From NCBI RefSeq assembly GCF_030268065.1, contig NZ_BSDD01000002.1:62001-126000 (forward strand): a DNA stretch of 64,000 nucleotides, read 5' to 3'. Shown here piece after piece: positions 51,130 through 60,381 of the stretch (positions are counted from its first letter, which is position 1; each line of letters opens with the position of its first letter). The notes under the pieces were generated by a model, which was not told where the DNA came from, did not search any database, and saw nothing but the letters and a program-made list of their open reading frames with translations. A program made the translations under genes and the position numbers. This stretch comes from Geothrix rubra. Lineage in GTDB: Bacteria; Acidobacteriota; Holophagae; Holophagales; Holophagaceae.

Positions 51130-51582
51130 CTACTCCGCCGAGGCGGCGGCGCTGACTTCGAGGCTCACCTTGGCATGCACGCCGCTGTAGAGGCGGACAT
51201 CCACGGTGTAGGTACCGGCGTCCTTGATGTGCGGGACGGTGATGTCGCGCCGGTCGAGGGTGAAGCCCTTGGCCTTGAACAGCTCGGCCACATCGGCGTT
51301 GGTGACGGAACCGAAGAGGTGGCCATGCTCGCCGGCCTTCTTGGCCACGGCGAGGCTCACGGCCTCGAGCTTCTCGGCGAGGCTCTTGGCATCGGCCAGT
51401 TCCTTGGCGCGCAGCTTCTCGGCGCGGGCCTTCTCCAGCTCGATCTGGCGCTTGTTGCCGGCGGTGACGGGCAGGGCCATCTTCCGGGGCATGAGGAAGT
51501 TGCGGGCGTAGCCATCCTTGACGTTCACCACGTCGCCACGGGCGCCGAGGTGGGGTACGTTCTCGATGAGCAGGATCTCCAT
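51130..51582 (-). CDS. rplI: 50S ribosomal protein L9
   Basis: A 150-residue ribosomal protein. N-terminal rRNA-binding domain (MEILLIENVPHLGARGDVV, GYARNFLMP), the long connecting helix (KRQIELEKARAEKLRAKELA) and the C-terminal domain (GHLFGSVTNADVAELFKAKG). ATG 51582 follows AAGGGAG; upstream frame is noise. The usual neighbours rpsF and rpsR are not present, so rplI stands apart here. Confidence 0.96.
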   Translation of the reverse strand: MEILLIENVPHLGARGDVVNVKDGYARNFLMPRKMALPVTAGNKRQIELEKARAEKLRAKELADAKSLAEKLEAVSLAVAKKAGEHGHLFGSVTNADVAELFKAKGFTLDRRDITVPHIKDAGTYTVDVRLYSGVHAKVSLEVSAAASAE

Positions 51583-51779
51583 GGGGGCTCCCTTGGGTGT
51601 GGTGGGTTGCCAGCCAGCGCCCGGTGAGGCGTTGTCCCCGCTTGGTGAGATGGCGTCTGGCGCCATCAAGGCCTGCCGATGTGGCCGCCCTGTCCCTCGG
51701 TGGGTTCAGGCTGGTTCAGAAAATCCAGTGTAGCCTGGGTCCTTCCGATACCCAACCCAGGAATTCACGCGAGGCCCCC

Positions 51780-52160
51780 ATGCAAAGTCCCGCCGATCGC
51801 CGCGACCTGCGCCGGGTCATCGTGGGCCAGGACCACGGCATCAGCTTCACGCTGAGGGGGCATCCCTACCGGGAGGTGCGGATCAGCAACCTGAGCTCCG
51901 GCGGCTGTTTCGCCCTGGTGGCCCACCGGGACGCCCGCCTCTTCGAGCGGGGGGCCATCCTGGAGCGCCTCGTCCTGCTGCACCCGGAGCTGCCCAAGGA
52001 ACCCATGATCGCCACGGTGGCCTACGTGCTGGGAACCCGTCCGGGCGCCCCGGTCATGGAGTTCGTCGGCGTGGGCATCCAATTCCTCAACATCGAGCCC
52101 GGCCCCCGGGCCGCCCTGGAGGCCTGGATCGATGCCGCCATCGCCTCCGAGCAGGCGTGA
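51780..52160 (+). CDS. PilZ-domain protein
   Basis: A 126-residue protein that is essentially one PilZ domain. The c-di-GMP-binding RxxxR-type start (DRRDLRRVIVG) and NLSSGGCFAL (D/NxSxxG) are present; then MEFVGVGIQFLNI. ATG 51780 follows GAGG. Small PilZ proteins act as c-di-GMP receptors for motility or polymer secretion, but no such genes lie next to it. Convergent with the DegT gene, 3 nt apart. Confidence 0.85.
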   Translation: MQSPADRRDLRRVIVGQDHGISFTLRGHPYREVRISNLSSGGCFALVAHRDARLFERGAILERLVLLHPELPKEPMIATVAYVLGTRPGAPVMEFVGVGIQFLNIEPGPRAALEAWIDAAIASEQA

Positions 52161-52163
52161 TCC

Positions 52164-53291
52164 CTACTTCTTCCCGAAGAAGCCCAGGATGGCCGCGGCC
52201 ACTTCCTCCCGCATGGCCTCGGTCATCTCGGGGTAGACGGGCAGGCTGAGTACCTCCTTGGCCGCCAGCTCGGACTCGGGCAGCTGCCCGGCCTTGTAGC
52301 CCAGGGAGGCGAAGCAGGGCTGCTCGTGGAGGCAGATGGGGTAGTAGATGGCGCTGCCGATCCCCCGCTCCTTGAGGTGGGCCTGCAGCGCGTCGCGCTT
52401 CCCGCCCTTCACGCGGATGGTGAACTGGTTGTAGATGTGCCGGCCATCGGGCACCACCTCGCGGGGCAGCACCGCCTCGTCCGCGGCCAGGCCCTTCATG
52501 CGCTCGTGGTACCACGCGGCGTGGCGGCGGCGCCCCTCGTGCCAGCCGTCGAGCATGGGCAGCTTGGCGCGGAGCACCAGGGCCTGGAACTCATCCATGC
52601 GCCCGTTCATGCCCACCTCGTGGTGGACGTAGACCGGCTCCATGCCGTGCACCCGCAGGCGGCGCACCTGCTGGCCCAGGGCCGCGTCGTCGCGGACGGC
52701 CGTCATGCCCGCGTCGCCGAAGGCGCCGAGGTTCTTGGTGGGGTAGAAGCTGTAGGCCGTCATCTGGCCGAACTGGCCCGCGGACTTGCCCCAGCCCTTG
52801 GCGCCCAGGCTCTGGCAGGCGTCCTCGATGACGGGGATGCCATACCTGTCCGCCACCGCCATGATGCCGGGCATGTCCGCCAGCTGGCCGAAGAGGTGCA
52901 CGGGGATGATGGCCTTGGTGCGGGGGGTGAGGGCGGCCTCCACCAGGGCGCCGGTGGCGTTGAAGGTGGCGGGGTCCAGGTCGATGAAGACGGGCTTCGC
53001 GCCCAGGCGCGAGACCACGCCGGCGGTGGCGAAGAAGGTGAAGCTCGGGACGATCACCTCGTCGCCGTGGCCCACGCCCAGCGCCATGAGGGCCACCAGC
53101 AGGGCGTCCGTGCCGCTGGACATGGCCACCGCGTGCCCGGTGCCCGCATAGGCGGAGATCTCCGCCTCCAGCCCCTTCACGTTCTCGCCCAGGATGAAGG
53201 AGGATCGGTCGATGAGGCCCGAGAGCCCCTCCAGCACCTTCGCCTTCACGGCGGCGTTCTGCGGCGCGAGCTCAAGCATCGGGACGGGCAT
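52164..53291 (-). CDS. DegT/DnrJ/EryC1/StrS-family aminotransferase
   Basis: A 375-residue PLP enzyme for nucleotide-sugar or related keto-sugar amination. SSGTDALLVAL (phosphate loop), VIVPSFTFFATAG, DACQSLGAKG, and PLP Lys in SFYPTKNLGAFGDAG (Lys about 185). ATG 53291 follows GGAGG at 5 nt; ATG 53303 is upstream without a site. No sugar dehydratase or glycosyltransferase is adjacent, so the substrate is unknown. Confidence 0.93.
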   Translation of the reverse strand: MPVPMLELAPQNAAVKAKVLEGLSGLIDRSSFILGENVKGLEAEISAYAGTGHAVAMSSGTDALLVALMALGVGHGDEVIVPSFTFFATAGVVSRLGAKPVFIDLDPATFNATGALVEAALTPRTKAIIPVHLFGQLADMPGIMAVADRYGIPVIEDACQSLGAKGWGKSAGQFGQMTAYSFYPTKNLGAFGDAGMTAVRDDAALGQQVRRLRVHGMEPVYVHHEVGMNGRMDEFQALVLRAKLPMLDGWHEGRRRHAAWYHERMKGLAADEAVLPREVVPDGRHIYNQFTIRVKGGKRDALQAHLKERGIGSAIYYPICLHEQPCFASLGYKAGQLPESELAAKEVLSLPVYPEMTEAMREEVAAAILGFFGKK

Positions 53292-53383
53292 GGAAGCCTC
53301 CATTCGCGGTTTTCAAGTATGCCAGCGGGTCAAGCGAGATTCCGTCACATCAACTCGGTGGGCATCAGAACAATAGACCATCC

Positions 53384-53452
53384 ACCACGAAGACGGAAAG
53401 ACCGCGAAGAGATCCTGAAGATCGGTTTTCGTGGTCTTCCTGTCTTCGTGGT
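53384..53452. repeat. Inverted-arm element next to lysS, ACCACGAAGAC type
   Basis: Left arm ACCACGAAGACGGAAAGACC... (53384-53410) and right arm 53426-53452, whose reverse complement begins ACCACGAAGACAGGAAGACC. Arms match at 23 of 27 positions; the spacer is about 15 nt, so RNA would form one hairpin. The right arm ends at the lysS stop codon. Confidence 0.7.
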
Positions 53453-54966
53453 CAGCCTTCCTTTTCTTCGGATTCAGCCGGCTTCATGGGCCGCATCAGG
53501 GGGAAGAGGATGACGTCGCGGATGCTGGCGCTGTTGGTGAGGAGCATCACCAGGCGGTCGATGCCGATGCCCTCGCCGCCGGTGGGCGGGAAGCCGTGCT
53601 CCAGGGCGTTCACGAAATCCAGGTCCAGCAGCATGGCCTCGTCGTTGCCGGCCTCCCGCTCCGCCATCTGGGCCTGGAAGCGGCCCATCTGGTCCACGGG
53701 GTCGTTCAGCTCGGAGTAGGCGTTGGCCAGCTCCATGCCCCCGATGAAGAGCTCGAAGCGGTCCACGAAGCGATCGTCCCCCTCGAGGGTCTTGGTGAGC
53801 GGGGACAGCTCGATGGGGTAGTCGGTGATGAAGGTGGGCTGGATGAGCTGCTTCTCGGCGTGGTGCTCGAAGAGGTCCCCCAGGAGCACGCCCGCGGTCT
53901 TGGTGTCCGCGTCCTCGATGTGGACCGCCTTGGCCAGGGTCCGGATGGCGGCGTCGTCCTCCAGCAGCCGGCGCTCGATGCCGCCGTACTCGGCGATGGC
54001 GTCCTTGAGGGTGAGCCGGCGGAAGGGCGCGGCGTACGAGATGGCCTGCTCGCCCCAGGGGATGATCTCGGCCCCCATGATGTCGCGGGCGAGGCCCGAG
54101 ATCAGGCCTTCCGTGAGGGCCATCATGTCCCGCAGGTCCTGGCCCGCGGCGTAGAACTCCATCATGGTGAACTCGGGATTGTGGCGGACGCTCAGCCCCT
54201 CGTTGCGGAAGTTGCGGTTGATCTCGAAGACCTTCTCGAAGCCGCCCACGATGAGGCGCTTAAGGTACAACTCCGGCGCGATGCGGAGGTAGAGCGCCAT
54301 GTCCAGGGCATTGTGGTGCGTGATGAAGGGCCGGGCCGTGGCACCGCCGGGGATGGGCTGCATCATGGGCGTCTCGACCTCGAGGTAGCCCTCGTCCTCC
54401 ATGAAGCGGCGGATGGCGCTCACGATGCGCGAGCGGGCCTGGAAGGTCTTCAGCACCTCGGGGTTCGACACCAGGTCCAGGTACCGCTGGCGGTAGCGCT
54501 GCTCCTTGTCCTGCAGGCCGTGCCACTTCTCGGGCAGGGGGAGCAGGGCCTTGGAGAGGAACTGGACCGCCTTGACCCGCACGCTCAGCTCGCCGGTGCG
54601 GGTGCGCATGAGGGAGCCGGTCACGCTCACGAAATCGCCCATGTCGAGGAGGTTCAGGACCTCCCAACCGGGCTCGGCCACGTCATCCTTGCGGAAGAAG
54701 GCCTGGAGCTTCTCGCCGTTCTCGGAGAGGTGGGCGAAGACGCTCTTGCCCATCTCCCGGATGGTCAGCACGCGGCCCATGACGGAGACCGTGAGGCCCA
54801 GGCCCTCCAGCTTCTCGTTGGGCCAGGCCGCCGCGTCGCCGTAGGTGGCCACCAGTTCGGCCAGGCCATGGGTCCGCTTCGCCTTCCGCGGCCAGACGTC
54901 CAGGCCCAGGGCCTTCAGCTTCCCGAGCTTCTCGAGGCGCACGTCGCGGTACTGGTTCGGCTGCAT
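53452..54966 (-). CDS. lysS: Lysyl-tRNA synthetase, class II
   Basis: A 504-residue enzyme charging tRNA(Lys). The N-terminal OB-fold anticodon domain (about 55-150, VSVMGRVLTIREMG) precedes the class II core. Motif 1 region FMEDEGYLEVETPMM, motif 2 FRNEGLSVRHNPEFTMMEFY (about 250-270), motif 3 GEGIGIDRLVMLL (near 465-477). Length is normal. The inverted-arm element touches the stop codon. Confidence 0.97.
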   Translation of the reverse strand: MQPNQYRDVRLEKLGKLKALGLDVWPRKAKRTHGLAELVATYGDAAAWPNEKLEGLGLTVSVMGRVLTIREMGKSVFAHLSENGEKLQAFFRKDDVAEPGWEVLNLLDMGDFVSVTGSLMRTRTGELSVRVKAVQFLSKALLPLPEKWHGLQDKEQRYRQRYLDLVSNPEVLKTFQARSRIVSAIRRFMEDEGYLEVETPMMQPIPGGATARPFITHHNALDMALYLRIAPELYLKRLIVGGFEKVFEINRNFRNEGLSVRHNPEFTMMEFYAAGQDLRDMMALTEGLISGLARDIMGAEIIPWGEQAISYAAPFRRLTLKDAIAEYGGIERRLLEDDAAIRTLAKAVHIEDADTKTAGVLLGDLFEHHAEKQLIQPTFITDYPIELSPLTKTLEGDDRFVDRFELFIGGMELANAYSELNDPVDQMGRFQAQMAEREAGNDEAMLLDLDFVNALEHGFPPTGGEGIGIDRLVMLLTNSASIRDVILFPLMRPMKPAESEEKEG

Positions 54967-55014
54967 GGGGACTCCGACGCGGCCGGGACCGCGATCCTCC
55001 AGTCTAGCGGGGCC

Positions 55015-56028
55015 TCAGCTCCCGCCGAAGCGGTAGGCGGTGAAGGCCGTGATGTCCGGCGCGGTGTAGGTGCCCGCCTCCTCGCTGAACCCGAAGCGCC
55101 ACCGGGGCAGGCGCGTGTGCCGGAAGGTCCAGTGCTGCTGCCAGCCGGCCCGGTCGATGCGGCCGATGCCTGTGCGGTAGGGGCTGCCCGCATAGGCCAG
55201 GGCCACCTCGATGCCCAGCCCCGACACGGGGCCGTGCCCCTCTCCCCGCCAGCCCAGGCTGGCCCAGGCCCGGCTGAAGGAGGTCTTGTCCATGACAAGC
55301 CGCAGGGGGCTGTCCGAGGGCAGGCCCAGGAACACCCGCTCGGCCTGGCCGAAGACCCGCCAGCGGCCGTAGCGGCGCCAGAGGGCGGCCCCCACCAGGC
55401 CGTCCGTGCCACCGTCCCCCGAGAAATCCGACTGCTTCCCGGTGGGGAGCTGCACGGAGGCCCCCACGCGCCCCCCGGCATCCGGGGTCCCGAAGGGCCG
55501 CACCCAGGCGAGGTCCACGTCCATGAGCCGCAGGTTCGGCCGCGAGAGGTCCCCGATCACCACCCCGTCGCGCTCCAGGTGGTAGGCCAGGCGGTTCTTG
55601 GGGACGTACTGGCGCCCCCCCTGGTCCATGCCGAAGAGCCGGTGCCAGTTCCAGATGGCCTGGTCGGTGACCCCGCCGGACCGCTCCTCCAGGCGCACGC
55701 GCAGGTTCAGGCGCGAGGCCCCCAGGGGGTGGGCAAGGTCCGTCGTGAGCTGCCAGGCGTCGCCGTCCAGACGCGCGAAGGTGCGGCCATCGGCGCTGCG
55801 CTCCATGTCCGGCCGCAGGAACTGGCTCGTGACCTCCAGCGCCACCTCGGTCACGCCCTCCGGCAGCGGCTCGGGAAACCCCTCGAACCAGGCCACGCGG
55901 TTGGGGCGCGGGGTCTCCTGGGCCCCCAGGGCCAGGGCCGCCAGGGCCAGTGCGGCAGCCCGCAGGGGCTGACCCGCGGTAGGCAGAAGGCGTGGGATGG
56001 ACCGGCTGGAGAGATTGACGAAGGTCAC
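55015..56028 (-). CDS. DUF3187-like outer-membrane protein
   Basis: A 337-residue protein, GTG 56028 start with GGAGAA upstream. A hydrophobic leader (AAALALAALALGAQ) preceded by about 24 residues is an atypical signal peptide. The body has amphipathic beta strands (WFEGFPEPLPEG, VDLAWVRPFG, QLPTGKQSDFSG, SGDGGTDGLVG) in the style of DUF3187, expected as a porin-like barrel. Function unknown. ATG 55984-region starts are not better supported. The intergenic region to gltA carries divergent promoters. Confidence 0.75.
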   Translation of the reverse strand: MTFVNLSSRSIPRLLPTAGQPLRAAALALAALALGAQETPRPNRVAWFEGFPEPLPEGVTEVALEVTSQFLRPDMERSADGRTFARLDGDAWQLTTDLAHPLGASRLNLRVRLEERSGGVTDQAIWNWHRLFGMDQGGRQYVPKNRLAYHLERDGVVIGDLSRPNLRLMDVDLAWVRPFGTPDAGGRVGASVQLPTGKQSDFSGDGGTDGLVGAALWRRYGRWRVFGQAERVFLGLPSDSPLRLVMDKTSFSRAWASLGWRGEGHGPVSGLGIEVALAYAGSPYRTGIGRIDRAGWQQHWTFRHTRLPRWRFGFSEEAGTYTAPDITAFTAYRFGGS

Positions 56029-56211
56029 GGTTGGGTTCTCCTCGAACAGGACTACTCTGCCCTAGCGGAACAGGTGTACCCCGATAGATTCCGCATTGGT
56101 CATTTAAGAATACGGCTCCCTCGATAGACGATGCCCGCATAATGATCGTGGGGCACCGCTCCTATCCCGCGCCACGCTTCCCCCCACTCCCACCTTCCGA
56201 GGAGACCCGCC

Positions 56212-57522
56212 ATGACTCGCCTGAAGACCCGACTTCTGGAGAAGATCCAGGAGCATCGCCCCCGGACGCAGAAGCTCACCAAGGAGTTCGCGGACGTCGT
56301 CATCGACCAGGTGAACATCGGCCAGGTCATCGGCGGCGCGCGCGACATCCATGCCCTCGTGACCGACATCTCCTACCTGGACCCCCAGGAGGGCATCCGG
56401 TTCCGCGGGAAGAACATCCCCGAGACCTTCGCGGCCCTGCCCAAGGCGGCCGGCGGCGAATATCCGACGGTGGAGTCCTTCTGGTACTTCCTGCTGACGG
56501 GCGAAGTGCCGACCCAGGCCGAGGTGGACGAGGTGCTGGCCGACTTCAAGTCCCGCGCCAAGGTGCCCGGCTACGTCTTCGACATGCTGAAGGCCATGCC
56601 CAAGGACAGCCACCCGATGGTGATGCTGTCCGCGGCCATCCTCTCGATGCAGAAGGAGAGCCAGTTCGCGGCGAAGTACCACGACACGAAGAAGACCGAC
56701 TACTGGGACACGATGTACGAGGACGCCACCACCCTGGTGGCCCGCCTGCCCGAGATCGCGGCCTTCATCTACCGCTACAAGTACAAGAACGGCGACATCA
56801 TCGCCCCCAAGGCCGACCTGGACATGGGCGCCAACTTCGCGCACATGATGGGCATCGCCAAGCCCTATGACGACGTGGCCCGGATGTACTTCATCCTCCA
56901 CAGCGACCACGAGAGCGGCAACGTCAGCGCCCACACCACGCACCTGGTGGCCTCCGCCCTCTCCGACGCCTACTACAGCCTCTCCGCCGGCATCAACGGC
57001 CTGGCGGGCCCGCTCCACGGCCTGGCCAACCAGGAAGTGCTGGACTGGATCATGGCCTTCCAGAAGCAGATGGGCGGCGCCGAACCCACCGAGGAGAACG
57101 TCAAGAAGGCCCTCTGGGACACGCTGAACTCGGGCCACGTCATCCCCGGCTACGGCCACGCCGTGCTGCGCAAGACCGATCCGCGCTACACCGCGCAGAT
57201 GGAGTTCTGCCTCAAGCACCTGCCCAACGACCCGCTCTTCAAGCTGGTCAACATGATCTACAAGGTGGCCCCCGGCGTGCTCACCGAGCAGGGCAAGACC
57301 AAGAACCCCTGGCCCAACGTCGATGCGCAGAGCGGCGTGATCCAGTGGTACTACGGCCTCAAGGAGTACGACTTCTACACCGTCCTCTTCGGCGTGGGCC
57401 GCGCCCTGGGCGTGCTGGCCAACATCACCTGGGACCGCGCCCTGGGCTACCCCATCGAGCGCCCCAAGTCCGTCACCACCGCCATGCTCGAGGAGTGGGC
57501 GGCCAAGGGCGGGCGGAAGTAG
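56212..57522 (+). CDS. gltA: Citrate synthase, eukaryote-like type
   Basis: A 436-residue enzyme condensing acetyl-CoA with oxaloacetate. ATG follows GAGGAG. Catalytic regions: SDHESGNVSAHTTHLVASAL (His) and GYGHAVLRKTDPR (second His); then INGLAGPLHGLANQEVL. These match the mitochondrial-type sequence rather than the E. coli type I enzyme, as known for Geobacter sulfurreducens citrate synthase. Single gene with its own terminator. Confidence 0.95.
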   Translation: MTRLKTRLLEKIQEHRPRTQKLTKEFADVVIDQVNIGQVIGGARDIHALVTDISYLDPQEGIRFRGKNIPETFAALPKAAGGEYPTVESFWYFLLTGEVPTQAEVDEVLADFKSRAKVPGYVFDMLKAMPKDSHPMVMLSAAILSMQKESQFAAKYHDTKKTDYWDTMYEDATTLVARLPEIAAFIYRYKYKNGDIIAPKADLDMGANFAHMMGIAKPYDDVARMYFILHSDHESGNVSAHTTHLVASALSDAYYSLSAGINGLAGPLHGLANQEVLDWIMAFQKQMGGAEPTEENVKKALWDTLNSGHVIPGYGHAVLRKTDPRYTAQMEFCLKHLPNDPLFKLVNMIYKVAPGVLTEQGKTKNPWPNVDAQSGVIQWYYGLKEYDFYTVLFGVGRALGVLANITWDRALGYPIERPKSVTTAMLEEWAAKGGRK

Positions 57523-57553
57523 TCCGCAGTCTCCAGTCTTCAGTGTCCAGGAG
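57521..57553 (+). repeat. Single arm of a CAGTCT/TCCAGTCTTCAG-type repeat
   Basis: CAGTCTCCAGTCTTCAGTG at the gltA stop shares the TCAGTCTTCAG-like unit of the element at 7015-7188, but the facing arm is missing. Confidence 0.4.
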
Positions 57554-57554
57554 G

Positions 57555-57580
57555 AGAGGCGGGCCGGTTGGCCCGCCTCT
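57555..57580 (+). terminator. Intrinsic terminator-like hairpin after gltA
   Basis: AGAGGCGGGCC (57555-57565), GGTT, GGCCCGCCTCT (57570-57580). 11-bp stem followed only by TCCC, so weak T-run. Confidence 0.7.
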
Positions 57581-57597
57581 TCCCGTTCGGACCGCGA

Positions 57598-58158
57598 TCA
57601 GCGGGGCCAGAGCCAGCCGAAGGTGCCGGCCATGAGCAGGGCGTAGATCAGGCCATCGAGCATGTCCTTGAAGGTGACCCCCCAGGGCTTGCCCATCCAG
57701 ATGGAGGCCGGCACCGAGCCCGCGGCATAGGCCAGGAAGCCCACGGACCCCACCACCCGGAACACTTGGAGGTAGTGGACCCCCTGCGCCAGGGTGTGCC
57801 CGGCCACGTAGGCTACGAAGAAGGACACCACCAGGTTGAAGGCGAACCAGCCTCCCAAGGCCGCGCCCATGCCCGGGGCCCCGGGGGCCTTGAGGACGAG
57901 CATCGCCACGGGCCCATCGGCGTACTTCTTCTGCATCTCCGGCGTCCCCATGGCCTTCATGTCGCCGCAGTAGGGGATGACGTACTGCCCGGGCGCCGCG
58001 GGGGCCTTGTGGAGGGCCGCTCGAAGGGCCTCCTCATCGGGCAGCTGGCGGTAGTCCGTGTGGTGCCACTTCAGGACCATGTGGATCACGCTGCTGGCCA
58101 GGAACACGATCACCGCCGAGAGGATGATCGGAAGCCACAGATGGGCGAGGGATGCCAT
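57598..58158 (-). CDS. Multi-pass membrane protein of unknown function
   Basis: A 186-residue protein: one TM at the N-terminus (LWLPIILSAVIVFLASSVIHMVL), a soluble segment with LPDEEALRAALHKA, PGQYVIPYCGDMKAMGTPEM and a Tyr/Cys pair, then three more TM helices. ATG 58158. A conserved layout in several bacterial phyla is likely but I do not know a name. It overlaps no other gene and is convergent with gltA. Confidence 0.75.
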   Translation of the reverse strand: MASLAHLWLPIILSAVIVFLASSVIHMVLKWHHTDYRQLPDEEALRAALHKAPAAPGQYVIPYCGDMKAMGTPEMQKKYADGPVAMLVLKAPGAPGMGAALGGWFAFNLVVSFFVAYVAGHTLAQGVHYLQVFRVVGSVGFLAYAAGSVPASIWMGKPWGVTFKDMLDGLIYALLMAGTFGWLWPR

Positions 58159-58236
58159 GGATGCCTCCGGCTGACAGTTGGGTGGAAAGTCTGAGACTCA
58201 GACTAGACCCAACCGACCGGCCGTCAAGGCGTCCGG

Positions 58237-59847
<1,611 letters not shown>

Positions 59848-59868
59848 CGTCCACTCCTAACAACAACT

Positions 59869-60360
59869 GATCACCGCCAAGACGCCAAGACGCGAAGAAA
59901 ATCAAACCAAGCCTGCAAGGGGTCGCGGGAGGCCAGGGGCACCTTTCTGGAGGATCTTCCGCACAACCCCCTCTCTCATGAGGGGGACATTGAAGTTCAG
60001 CAGGAAACCCAACCGTAGCCCCGACAGTTTCAGATACGTCAGCAATTGTGCGTGATGCACCGGAAGCAGGCACGCCACCGATTTCAGTTCGAGGACAGCC
60101 AAGTCATCCACCACCAAATCCATGCGAAGGCCAGCATCCAGCGTGAGCGTGTCGTAATGGATGGGCAGCGTCACCTGCTTCTTCACGCGATGTCCACGCT
60201 GCTCCAGCTCATGCGCCAGGCAGGTCTCGTATACGTTCTCCAGCAGACCCGGGCCAAGCGTGGCATGTACTTTGACGGCAGCATCCACGATCGAGCTGGC
60301 GAGGCGCTCTTCGACCTCATCCAAGTCCTTTCTTGGCGTCTTGGCGTCTTGGCGGTGATC
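59869..60360. mobile_element. 492-bp element with 32-bp terminal inverted repeats carrying a GxxExxY gene
   Basis: Left end (59869-59900) starts GATCACCGCCAAGACGCC. The right end (60329-60360) is its reverse complement at 31 of 32 positions. Interior: most of the GxxExxY gene. No transposase is present and no target duplication is seen, so mobility, if any, would be by another enzyme. The right repeat lies inside the gene's 5' coding sequence. Confidence 0.75.
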
Positions 60361-60381
60361 TTTATTGTTTTCCAGGTTCAC
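59902..60381 (-). CDS. GxxExxY family protein
   Basis: A 159-residue protein. The signature GPGLLENVYE (GxxExxY) and IVDAAVKVHATLGPG, LDAGLRMDLVV, LELKS (ExK nuclease-like) and LLTYLKLSGLRLGFLLNFN are all present. The family is known to be multi-copy in some genomes and its PD-(D/E)XK-like motifs suggest a nuclease fold; function is unproven. GTG 60381 overlaps the argS stop and has GGAGG 4 nt before it. The first 20 residues (ENNKDHRQDAKTPRKD) are translated repeat. Left repeat ends just after the stop codon. Confidence 0.87.
   Translation of the reverse strand: MNLENNKDHRQDAKTPRKDLDEVEERLASSIVDAAVKVHATLGPGLLENVYETCLAHELEQRGHRVKKQVTLPIHYDTLTLDAGLRMDLVVDDLAVLELKSVACLLPVHHAQLLTYLKLSGLRLGFLLNFNVPLMREGVVRKILQKGAPGLPRPLAGLV

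Noticed and set aside
51583-51779. c-di-GMP riboswitch next to the PilZ gene
   Set aside because: No GEMM-type core was seen in the leader on either strand.
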